64,000 nt of DNA. Source: UBA2336 sp049306095. GTDB lineage: Bacteria; Bacteroidota; Bacteroidia; Cytophagales; Cyclobacteriaceae. The stretch covers positions 106,045 through 170,044 of the forward strand of contig JBAQPU010000034.1 in assembly GCA_049306095.1 (NCBI GenBank), given 5' to 3'. Shown here one piece after another: positions 25,566 to 32,569 of the stretch (position 1 is its first letter; each line of letters starts with the position of its first letter). The notes under the pieces are model-generated. The model saw only the letters and a list, made by a program, of their open reading frames with translations, searched no databases and had not been told where the DNA came from. The position numbers and the translations under genes are program-made.

Positions 25566-26111
25566 ATGAAAAATTTAGGAGTGATTATAGTCATTGTTGC
25601 CATTGTGGTTGCAGTGGCGTTGTTTATGTATGCCTGGGCCAGGGAACAGGTAACAACCATTGCAACCCGACTTCGAAAAGTTGAAACAGAGATTGAGCGA
25701 GATCTTGAGGAGCTTCGTTTGACAAAGGCAATGAAGGAGTATCTCGACCGAAGGATTCAATTCTTGTTCGTGGGTATCAAGGCAGTCTTTGTGCTTCTGA
25801 TCGGGTTGCTATGGTTTTTTCTTTTTAGAAGCGGATATGATTTGCTTGGTTCCATGTTTGACTCAGTTAATCTTGTCTGCTTCGCTTACGTGGCAATTTC
25901 CTGTTTGATTTTTAACAGGGTAACTGATACAAACACTCTCCTGAAAATTATAAGGGCGTGGATACAGGTAAGAATTTACCGGAGAAATGGATTTGATCCT
26001 TATATAATTGCTTCAATGGAAAAAACAATTGAAGCTAAAAGATTAGAAAGAAGAGACCTTGAGAAACAGTTAGACAACTACAAGAAGATTAATAATAATT
26101 CATTGAATTAA
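25566..26111 (+). CDS. Membrane protein with coiled coils, first gene of the CBASS-type operon
   Basis: 181 residues. An N-terminal hydrophobic helix (about 4-23), a charged coiled-coil stretch (about 30-65, TRLRKVETEIERDLEELRL), two more membrane helices (about 69-88 and 97-116) and a C-terminal coiled coil (about 148-176, MEKTIEAKRLERRDLEKQLD). No known family. It lies 10 bp before the HNH gene and reads with the downstream CD-NTase genes, so it may be a membrane partner or second effector. A function is not known and may be unrelated to CBASS. Confidence 0.75.
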   Translation: MKNLGVIIVIVAIVVAVALFMYAWAREQVTTIATRLRKVETEIERDLEELRLTKAMKEYLDRRIQFLFVGIKAVFVLLIGLLWFFLFRSGYDLLGSMFDSVNLVCFAYVAISCLIFNRVTDTNTLLKIIRAWIQVRIYRRNGFDPYIIASMEKTIEAKRLERRDLEKQLDNYKKINNNSLN

Positions 26112-26121
26112 ACTTTTGATT

Positions 26122-26544
26122 ATGCGTAAAGACAAACAACTCTTGAAGAAAATATATATGAAGACTGATGGCCTTTGTCACATTTGCCATCGTAGACTTA
26201 GTCTTCACCAATATGGGAAGGCCGGAGAGAAAGGTGCCTGGCACATTGAGCACTCCATTCCTAAAGCGAAAGGAGGCACTGATCACCTGAATAATTTATT
26301 CCCGGCTTGTATTGGGTGCAACATAGAGAAAGGAATAATGACATCCCGTACGGCAAGAAATTACAATGGCAATACACGGGCTCCTTATTCCAAAAAGAAG
26401 AAAGCGGAGATTAAAGACTCCAACACTACCGCTGGAGCGTTAGTTGGTGGTGGGATTGGACTTGCATTTGGTGGACCAGTAGGCGGTATAATTGGGAGTT
26501 TCATTGGAGGAGTGATTGGAAGCAGTAGTTCACCAAAATACTAA
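26122..26544 (+). CDS. HNH endonuclease with C-terminal glycine zipper
   Basis: 140 residues from ATG 26122 (an in-frame TTG lies 6 bp earlier). The N-terminal two-thirds are an HNH nuclease: CHIC pair (about 17-20), the active-site HIEHSIPKAKGG (about 41-52), then HLNNLFPACIGCN with the second Cys pair. The C-terminal 35 residues are a Gly zipper (GALVGGGIGLAFGG and GGIIGSFIGG), a motif that inserts into membranes. The stop is 2 bp before the Cap15-like start. The combination suggests a nuclease tied to the membrane; whether it belongs to CBASS is inferred from the operon. Confidence 0.85.
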   Translation: MRKDKQLLKKIYMKTDGLCHICHRRLSLHQYGKAGEKGAWHIEHSIPKAKGGTDHLNNLFPACIGCNIEKGIMTSRTARNYNGNTRAPYSKKKKAEIKDSNTTAGALVGGGIGLAFGGPVGGIIGSFIGGVIGSSSSPKY

Positions 26545-26546
26545 GT

Positions 26547-27173
26547 ATGGAAAAGTTCAATTTACGTTACCTGAAGCCAAGTGCTTTTATTTTCATATGC
26601 GTGATGCTTGGACTTTCTGTCTTAGTGGCCAATCAGTTCATCAACAATCATTGGGGAGTATCCATTTCAGTTTTCGCAGTGGTTGGCGGAGTTTTCGGTT
26701 TTATAAATAGCCAATTATGGAACATACGTCCATTCAGTTGGATGTATTCTGTCCCAGATTTTTCTGGTCGTTATGAGGGAGTGCTACGATATGAATACAT
26801 GAATGATAAAGGAGAAACAATTTCAGATACCCTTCCCCACATTAAGGTAATTGTGCAAAACGGATCTGATGTAGTCGTTAACTCCTGGACAAAGAAAAAA
26901 GACGGAGAAATGTCATCCAAATCGGTAAGCATTGATGCGACAATCGAAAAGAAAAGGGATGGAACTTTTACCCTCATCTATAATTACCTGAATGACGGAA
27001 ATTCGCCTTTAGGCTTTTCACCACATTATGGAACTGAGGTGATGACGATAGTTGAAAATGGCGATGGTCGACATCTTATTGGAAAGTATTACACCGAAAG
27101 GCAGCCATACCAAACCAAAGGAAAAATTGATTTGAAATATGTAAGTAAAGATTTAACACACGAAATTCTATAG
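26547..27173 (+). CDS. cap15: CBASS effector of the Cap15 type (two membrane helices plus beta barrel)
   Basis: 208 residues. Two N-terminal membrane helices (about 10-30 and 36-55), the joining motif WNIRPFSWMYSVPDFSGRYEG (about 64-84), then a beta-rich domain to the end. This is the layout of the SMODS-associated 2TM beta-strand effector family, of which Cap15 is the studied member: its barrel binds a cyclic nucleotide and the protein oligomerises to disrupt the inner membrane. The CD-NTase gene follows after 2 bp. Confidence 0.85.
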   Translation: MEKFNLRYLKPSAFIFICVMLGLSVLVANQFINNHWGVSISVFAVVGGVFGFINSQLWNIRPFSWMYSVPDFSGRYEGVLRYEYMNDKGETISDTLPHIKVIVQNGSDVVVNSWTKKKDGEMSSKSVSIDATIEKKRDGTFTLIYNYLNDGNSPLGFSPHYGTEVMTIVENGDGRHLIGKYYTERQPYQTKGKIDLKYVSKDLTHEIL

Positions 27174-27175
27174 CA

Positions 27176-28171
27176 ATGGCAAACTGCAATAAACACTTTG
27201 ACACCTATAATGGTGAAATTAGATTAACAGACACGAGAAGGAAAAAGCTAAAATCATCTCGTAAGGAACTTAGAAATAAGATCAGGAATTGGTTTGCAGA
27301 TAACAAACCGAAAGAAGTACAGCCCAAATTTAGCGGACAAGGATCTATGTCAACAGATACGGTTATTAATCCGATCCCTAGAAAAATTATGGAAGGCAAG
27401 GAAGAGAAAACCAAGCTGCACTATGATGTAGATGATGGAATTTACTTCGAAGGTGATGAAACTGTAAATGATCGTCCAAGCCCAACCACTTATCATGACT
27501 GGATTTGCCAGGCGGTTAAAGGTCATACTGATACAGATCCGATTGACAAAAATACCTGCGTCAGGACTGTTTTTGCGGATGGTCACCACATTGACAAGCC
27601 CATTTACTATAAGAAGGGAAGCATACCAGAATTAGCACATAAGCGTGATGGCTACATTGATAGCGACCCCAGGGCGTTTTCAAAGTGGTTCAATGATAAG
27701 GCTGAAACTAATCCACAATTGAGAAGGCTTGTTCGATTTGGTAAAGGATGGCTTGATAATCGAGAATATCTTAATGAAAGTAAAACAATGCCAAGCGGAT
27801 TAGTGTTAACAATCCTGATCGCTGAAAATGTAGTATATAGAAAAGATAGAGATGATGTAGCGCTAAAAGAAACCCTGATCAATATCCAAGCAAAGCTGCA
27901 AAATGAGTTTACTTGTTATAGACCTACAATCCCTGTAGGGGAAAATCTTTTGAAGGATTATACTCAGAAAGAGTATTTTATGAAGTGTCTTTCTGATTTC
28001 ATCGAGGATGCAAAAAAAGCACTTCAGGAAAAAAATATTCGAAAGTCTACGGAGTTGTGGAGAAAGCACTTAAGCGAAAGATTTCCGCTTGGTGAAGATA
28101 AGGATGAAGTTTCTTCCTCAGCAGGGCTAGCATCAGTAATTCCAGTTACAACCAGGCCTTATGGACAGTAA
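27176..28171 (+). CDS. CBASS CD-NTase, DncV-like cyclic nucleotide synthase
   Basis: 331 residues. The NTase motif GQGSMSTDT (about 54-62) is followed by YDVDDGIYF with the paired catalytic Asp (84 and 86), a third Asp in HHIDKPIYY, and SDPRAFSKWF, a signature of DncV-like enzymes. Infection is expected to trigger cyclic oligonucleotide synthesis that activates the Cap15-like effector. The C-terminal tail from about 308 is Ser-rich and disordered-looking and ends PYGQ, as expected of a tail processed by an E2-type partner. The exact clade and product are not predictable. Its stop overlaps the E2-like start by 1 bp. Confidence 0.9.
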   Translation: MANCNKHFDTYNGEIRLTDTRRKKLKSSRKELRNKIRNWFADNKPKEVQPKFSGQGSMSTDTVINPIPRKIMEGKEEKTKLHYDVDDGIYFEGDETVNDRPSPTTYHDWICQAVKGHTDTDPIDKNTCVRTVFADGHHIDKPIYYKKGSIPELAHKRDGYIDSDPRAFSKWFNDKAETNPQLRRLVRFGKGWLDNREYLNESKTMPSGLVLTILIAENVVYRKDRDDVALKETLINIQAKLQNEFTCYRPTIPVGENLLKDYTQKEYFMKCLSDFIEDAKKALQEKNIRKSTELWRKHLSERFPLGEDKDEVSSSAGLASVIPVTTRPYGQ

Positions 28172-28836
28172 TGAAGAATGATTTTTTTGAGCGGGATATA
28201 GAAGGGGTACCTGATGTCTTTCAAAAATTAAGTATAATCAGCATTAATAGTGAAAGATATCTAAAAGGTGAATTGGATATTATTGATAGCTCGGGAAAGA
28301 TTTGGGAAAGCTACCAAGTTGAAATAAGAGGAAGTCAGGATTACCCGAAAGCATTTCCTAAGTTATTTGAAGTTGGTAATGCATTCCCGAAGATTGCAGA
28401 ATGGCACGTTTACACAGATGATGGTTCATGTTGTTGTGATGTTACTCCAAATGAATTACTTCTGTGTAAGAACGGCTTGCACGTCTTAAATTTCATTCAG
28501 CAGTTCGCAATTCCTTATTTTGCAAATCAGAAACATCGTGAGCTTGAAGGTTATTACCTGTATGGGGAGTATTCACATGGTATACTTGGAAGAATTGAGT
28601 TCTATCAAAACAAATTGAAAGCAAAGAGCCCAGTGGAATTAATCAGAATGCTTGAACTAATTATTCCTGGATTTTACCCAGGGAGAACCGAGTATTGCCC
28701 CTTTTGTCATAAGGTAAAGTTTAGAAAGTGTCATCGTGATGTATTTAAGGAATTGGCAAGTATTAGGACTTTCATTAATTATGACTTGCAAATTCTTAAG
28801 CCATTTTTTCTGGTGAACCCAAGCCTCCTTATTTGA
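28171..28836 (+). CDS. E2-like (ubiquitin-conjugating fold) CBASS protein with C-terminal Cys/His cluster
   Basis: 221 residues. The N-terminal 150 residues follow a prokaryotic E2 pattern: a strand region ending YPKAFPKLFEV, then EWHVYTDDGSCCCD with His79 and Cys87-89, one of which is the likely catalytic Cys. The C-terminal part has CPFCH (176-180) and KCH (186-188), a possible zinc site. E2-only proteins define short type II CBASS, where they conjugate and prime the CD-NTase without an E1. No E1 or JAB gene is present here, which fits. The assignment rests on pattern and context. Confidence 0.75.
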   Translation: MKNDFFERDIEGVPDVFQKLSIISINSERYLKGELDIIDSSGKIWESYQVEIRGSQDYPKAFPKLFEVGNAFPKIAEWHVYTDDGSCCCDVTPNELLLCKNGLHVLNFIQQFAIPYFANQKHRELEGYYLYGEYSHGILGRIEFYQNKLKAKSPVELIRMLELIIPGFYPGRTEYCPFCHKVKFRKCHRDVFKELASIRTFINYDLQILKPFFLVNPSLLI

Positions 28837-28854
28837 AGGTCTTGAACTCAAGCA

Positions 28855-30684
28855 TCAAGCCGTAGTGACAGATTTGTGAAAGTCAATCAGACGTTGGTCA
28901 TGGATGATGTCTTCAGCTCTAATTTTACGTTTTAATACTATGCCAGAAAGCTTTCTACATCTGCTCAAAGCAGTATAGACTTGCCCATTGACAAAAGCTC
29001 CACTGCCAAGGTCTATTATTACATTGTCGAACGTTAATCCCTGGCTTTTATGAATCGTTATGGCCCAAGCTAGTTTGATTGGAAATTGGGTAAAAGTTCC
29101 AATTACTTCTGACGTTATCTTGCCCTTATCTCTATCGTACTTATACCTCCTATTTTCCCAAGTTTCCTTTGCCAGTTTGTGAACAGAGCCATCTGGAAGT
29201 TTAACCTCTATTAAATCACTTGCAATAAAATCCACTTTGGCGATCGTACCATTGACCCACCTTCTTGGCCCCTCCGGATTGGTTGTGTCATTTTTGATAA
29301 AAATTACTTGGGCGTTCTTTTTGAGTTCCATCGTTTTAACAGTTGGAGAACGTTCCACTCCAAACTCACCTTTGACTTCCGCTTCAAAAACAAATTTTGA
29401 TGTTGGTAACTCAGCCAATTTTTTTTCGTTCTCTGCGTTTGCAATTTGGTTATTAGTGGTGAGTGTGATCACAAAGTCCTCATTTTTGGGTGTGAATGCG
29501 GGATTAAAACTTTCATTTAGTTTTAATAGCGTTGACTCATCAATTGAGCACTCTCTGACTTTATCTAAGAGCGTGACAAATTCCAAATCTTCTTTTTGTC
29601 TATGGGATTTGACAAACTCATAATATTTTGGATTAAGCTTCTTAAAGGCATCTGATGAGAAAAAATACTCGCTAGAATATACATTGCTGAAAACGTAGTT
29701 TTCAGTTTCATCCCACGAATCCACCACGGGAGGCAACTGAAATATATCCCCTACCAGAATTAACTGTTTTCCTCCAAATAGCCTACTTGGATCTCCACCA
29801 TTATTTCTAAGCGAGTAATCAAGCCCCTCTAAAATATCTGCTCGAAGCATAGACACTTCATCAATTATAAGAGCATCAATTTCCTCGATAATCTTTCGTT
29901 TTTGAAAGTATGGTTTAAAGATTGGTATCTCTTCATCATTGGGAAGCAACGGTCGGAAGGGAAATCTAAAGAATGAGTGAAGCGTCACACCACCAACGTT
30001 GATTGCGGCTATGCCGGTGAATGCAGCAAGCAGTACTTTCTTTTTCGTGTTTTTTGTAAAATATTGAATGAATGTTGATTTGCCGGTTCCAGCTTTTCCA
30101 GTTATAAAATAACTATCGGTTGAGTTTTCAATTTTAAAAAACAGATTTCGAACGATTTCATCATTTTCGTATCCATCAGGGATACTTACGTACTTGTTAT
30201 AGAGTTGAGGTAATTCCAAATCTTCAAAAAGGAAGAGCTGACCACCGCTAACGCTTTCACCTGATTCAATGCGAAGCAGAAAATATAGATCACCGCTATT
30301 ATCAAAGTATGGATTAGTCACATCTAGTCCTGACGGATGATAGGCCAGTGTTTTTAATAAGTAGTAACCTTTCTTCATCAGCTTGGAAAAATCACTGGGA
30401 TATTTATCCAAGTGTGTAATGACCGCCTCCTTCCTTAACTTAAGGCCAATAAAATGTAGAAAATCTAACAAAGTATCTATTGCGGTTTCTAAATCGGCTC
30501 CCTCATATGACCCATAAAATGAGCTAAAGTCATTAGGAAAATCATTTGGATACAAATCATTATTCTTCCCAAAGAAAAGCTGATAAGCAAATTCTTTCTT
30601 AAAAGAGTTTGATTGCTTATCAACTAGAGGGCATTTTCTAAAGTTCTCAACCCACTTTTTTTCTATGGTTCTAATGGTAGCCAT
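28855..30684 (-). CDS. Pif1-like SF1 helicase with a novel N-terminal region
   Basis: 609 residues. The first 190 residues match nothing I recognise. Then the helicase core: Walker A ITGKAGTGKST (about 195-205), LIIDEVSMLRADI (Walker B), ILVGDIFQLPPV, and near the end TIHKSQGLTFDNVII and VYTALSRCR, the Pif1/RecD-type motifs. Pif1 enzymes unwind DNA 5' to 3' and clear G-quadruplexes. The stop is 19 bp from the convergent E2-like gene. It is the last gene of the minus-strand replication module, so it may serve element replication; a defence role is also possible. Confidence 0.88.
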   Translation of the reverse strand: MATIRTIEKKWVENFRKCPLVDKQSNSFKKEFAYQLFFGKNNDLYPNDFPNDFSSFYGSYEGADLETAIDTLLDFLHFIGLKLRKEAVITHLDKYPSDFSKLMKKGYYLLKTLAYHPSGLDVTNPYFDNSGDLYFLLRIESGESVSGGQLFLFEDLELPQLYNKYVSIPDGYENDEIVRNLFFKIENSTDSYFITGKAGTGKSTFIQYFTKNTKKKVLLAAFTGIAAINVGGVTLHSFFRFPFRPLLPNDEEIPIFKPYFQKRKIIEEIDALIIDEVSMLRADILEGLDYSLRNNGGDPSRLFGGKQLILVGDIFQLPPVVDSWDETENYVFSNVYSSEYFFSSDAFKKLNPKYYEFVKSHRQKEDLEFVTLLDKVRECSIDESTLLKLNESFNPAFTPKNEDFVITLTTNNQIANAENEKKLAELPTSKFVFEAEVKGEFGVERSPTVKTMELKKNAQVIFIKNDTTNPEGPRRWVNGTIAKVDFIASDLIEVKLPDGSVHKLAKETWENRRYKYDRDKGKITSEVIGTFTQFPIKLAWAITIHKSQGLTFDNVIIDLGSGAFVNGQVYTALSRCRKLSGIVLKRKIRAEDIIHDQRLIDFHKSVTTA

Positions 30685-30736
30685 ATAGAGCTACCTAATT
30701 TGGACTAAAAATGCCTTGAAGACAACTTTTAAAACG

Positions 30737-31387
30737 TTAAACCCTTTTATCAACCCCTTTACAGGTAAATAAATTGAACATTTCGCGCAATCTTGATCTT
30801 ACTCGATTTCCGTACAAACTCTCGATTTCGCTTGCAGAAAGATTCGAGGTTATGTGAGTAATCATCTTTTGAGAAATGAAGTACTCATACCTGCTCAGTA
30901 AAATCTCACCCATCACATTACACTCATTGCCAAAGTATTTCAGGTTTTGTTCGGTGCCCAAGTCATCGAAGCAGTAGATTTTTGGATGGCTATTGTTGAA
31001 CGACAAGCGACTGTAGCGCCAGATCACTTCGTAGCCTTCCTGGATAAATTCAAAACTCACATCGCGGCAAGGTTTCATGATGTGGTTGCGCTCCGGTGGA
31101 GGTACAAAGCGCATGAGATTCATCAATGAAGTTTTACCACAACCGATGGGGCCGGTGAGGAGGATGCCTTTTTGAAGTTCAATGCCTAAACGTTTGGCCT
31201 CCTCCTCGTCTTTGAGAAAATAGACCAGAAGTTTGTAAAGGATGTCGTGATCTTCTTTCCGGATTTTGAATTTTTCTCCATAGAGTTCTTTGCCACGTTT
31301 TTCGAAGAAAGAGAGGCACCAGTTAAAATTTACACCCCCCTTGCCTCCCTCAAGGGGGGAGTTGTTTGGGTTAGAGTGGTTCTCCAT
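30737..31387 (-). CDS. DnaC/IstB-like ATPase, probable helicase loader of the element
   Basis: 216 residues from ATG 31387; the frame is open further upstream, inside the preceding gene. AAA+ ATPase with Walker A LLTGPIGCGKTSLM, Walker B IYCFDDLG and sensor-like ITSNLSASEIE, then an Arg-finger region NRVRSRLREMF. It resembles DnaC-type helicase loaders that bring DnaB to an origin. It overlaps the HTH replication gene by 17 bp. A palindrome near the 5' end encodes the odd peptide NSPLEGGKGGV. Confidence 0.85.
   Translation of the reverse strand: MENHSNPNNSPLEGGKGGVNFNWCLSFFEKRGKELYGEKFKIRKEDHDILYKLLVYFLKDEEEAKRLGIELQKGILLTGPIGCGKTSLMNLMRFVPPPERNHIMKPCRDVSFEFIQEGYEVIWRYSRLSFNNSHPKIYCFDDLGTEQNLKYFGNECNVMGEILLSRYEYFISQKMITHITSNLSASEIESLYGNRVRSRLREMFNLFTCKGVDKRV
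31335..31359. repeat. Intragenic palindrome inside the DnaC-like gene
   Basis: CCCCCCTTG and CAAGGGGGG pair perfectly (9 bp) around a 7-nt loop. It encodes SPLEGGKGG near the start of the DnaC-like protein, a peptide typical of small palindromic repeats dispersed in Bacteroidota genomes. Confidence 0.7.
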
Positions 31388-32117
31388 AATCTTTCGAGGT
31401 GGTTGCGTGTAAAGTGGAAGCTTTGGCTTTCGGTTTGAATGCAGCTGCATTCAAAAGCCAGTTGCGGGCTGCAGCCTGCCAGTCTTTCATGGGCGCGCGG
31501 CCGCCTACTTTCCATCCGTTGCTTTGGAAGTAGTTGAAGAATTTTTCGGCCTCGAGCTTTGTACTTTTTTCTTCTTCGAAGAACTGCCAGGCTTCTGCGA
31601 GACCGGGCGGCACAAAAACAGTTTGCCGGACGCGCTTTGCTCTTGAATTTTTACTTGTGGTTTTCTCCTCCTCGTTGACCCCACCACTATTTGAACTTGT
31701 ATTTTGAGATTGCTCATAAGTAGTTTTATTGTTTACTCTGTTTGTAATGTTTATGTATGGCTCCTTCACCTGACCAGAAGCTGTTTCGAATTCAGTAAGG
31801 ATGGGTTCGTGAGCCTGTTCGCTACCTGACTCGAAATTGAACAAGTAAACGAGGCTGCCACGAATCGGATTATAGGACGGTTTATACTTCAGGTAACCGA
31901 ACTCATTCAACTCTTTAATGCACTTGTGATAGGTGGCCTTGGAACAAATTTTACTGATGCGCATCACTTCACTTCGCGAAATGGAGATTGGATTCTTGAA
32001 TCGACTCGCATTCCAGAATTGAAAAAGGGAAACGTACATGCTAACGTGGAGCGGACCAAGGCGGTCGTCTTTGGCAACACGGTCAAAGAAACCGGCAAGA
32101 TGGCGGATATAGTTCAT
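31371..32117 (-). CDS. Helix-turn-helix replication protein of the element
   Basis: 248 residues. The N-terminal 100 residues form a winged-helix/HTH domain (ISISRSEVMRISKICSKATYHKCIKEL, about 42-68). A low-complexity Ser/Asn/Lys linker follows, then a C-terminal segment (GLAEAWQFFEEEKSTKLEAEKFFNYF, about 171-196) resembling the DnaD/replication-initiator tail. In Bacteroidota islands such proteins precede a DnaC-like ATPase. A role as initiator is inferred from context. It starts 5 bp after the Xis-like gene and overlaps the ATPase gene. Confidence 0.75.
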   Translation of the reverse strand: MNYIRHLAGFFDRVAKDDRLGPLHVSMYVSLFQFWNASRFKNPISISRSEVMRISKICSKATYHKCIKELNEFGYLKYKPSYNPIRGSLVYLFNFESGSEQAHEPILTEFETASGQVKEPYINITNRVNNKTTYEQSQNTSSNSGGVNEEEKTTSKNSRAKRVRQTVFVPPGLAEAWQFFEEEKSTKLEAEKFFNYFQSNGWKVGGRAPMKDWQAAARNWLLNAAAFKPKAKASTLHATTSKDYGEPL

Positions 32118-32121
32118 GGCC

Positions 32122-32409
32122 TTACCCTCTTGCGTTTGTACTGTCTTTCATTCCTGATTCGAGAAGCGCTTCGATGTCTTCATAGCTGTAGTAAATGATT
32201 CCGCCAATCTTGGTGAAACGCAGTGTGCCATTGATGCGGAGGTTTTGGAGTGTGCCAGGAGAGATCTTTAAAATCCTTCTTACCTCCTGGCTCTTGAGCC
32301 ATTGCTTCGGTTTTTCCGGAATGTGGTGAGAAAGCGTTTGCCTGAGCTCGGCCAGTAACTCGGCTCGAAAGTTTCGAAGGTCTTCTTTGGTGATGATTTC
32401 GACTGCCAT
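32122..32409 (-). CDS. Xis-like helix-turn-helix protein
   Basis: 95 residues. An N-terminal helix is followed by a MerR/excisionase-type winged helix (HTH_17): WLKSQEVRRILKISPGTLQNLR and TLRFTKIGGIIYYSYEDIEALL. Such proteins bend att-site DNA and steer the integrase to excision or act as local regulators. It heads the operon with the replication protein (5-bp gap). A perfect 16-bp palindrome lies 64 bp upstream. Confidence 0.82.
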   Translation of the reverse strand: MAVEIITKEDLRNFRAELLAELRQTLSHHIPEKPKQWLKSQEVRRILKISPGTLQNLRINGTLRFTKIGGIIYYSYEDIEALLESGMKDSTNARG

Positions 32410-32472
32410 AACTTTTAAGTGGTTTTGTTATGGCTCAAAGGAATTTGTAACGGCTTATTGAAACCAGTCACT

Positions 32473-32488
32473 GGGGTACCGGTACCCC
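32473..32488. promoter_or_regulatory. Perfect 16-bp palindrome upstream of the Xis-like operon
   Basis: GGGGTACCGGTACCCC in the 160-bp gap between the RteC-like and Xis-like genes. A candidate operator or origin element for the excision/replication operon; the bound protein is unknown. Confidence 0.5.
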
Positions 32489-32569
32489 TTTGAAGTAATT
32501 GATAATCAGGCAGAAAAAATTAGCAACTCATGCTTTATCGCTTTCAAAATATTTTCAGGAATGATCTAT

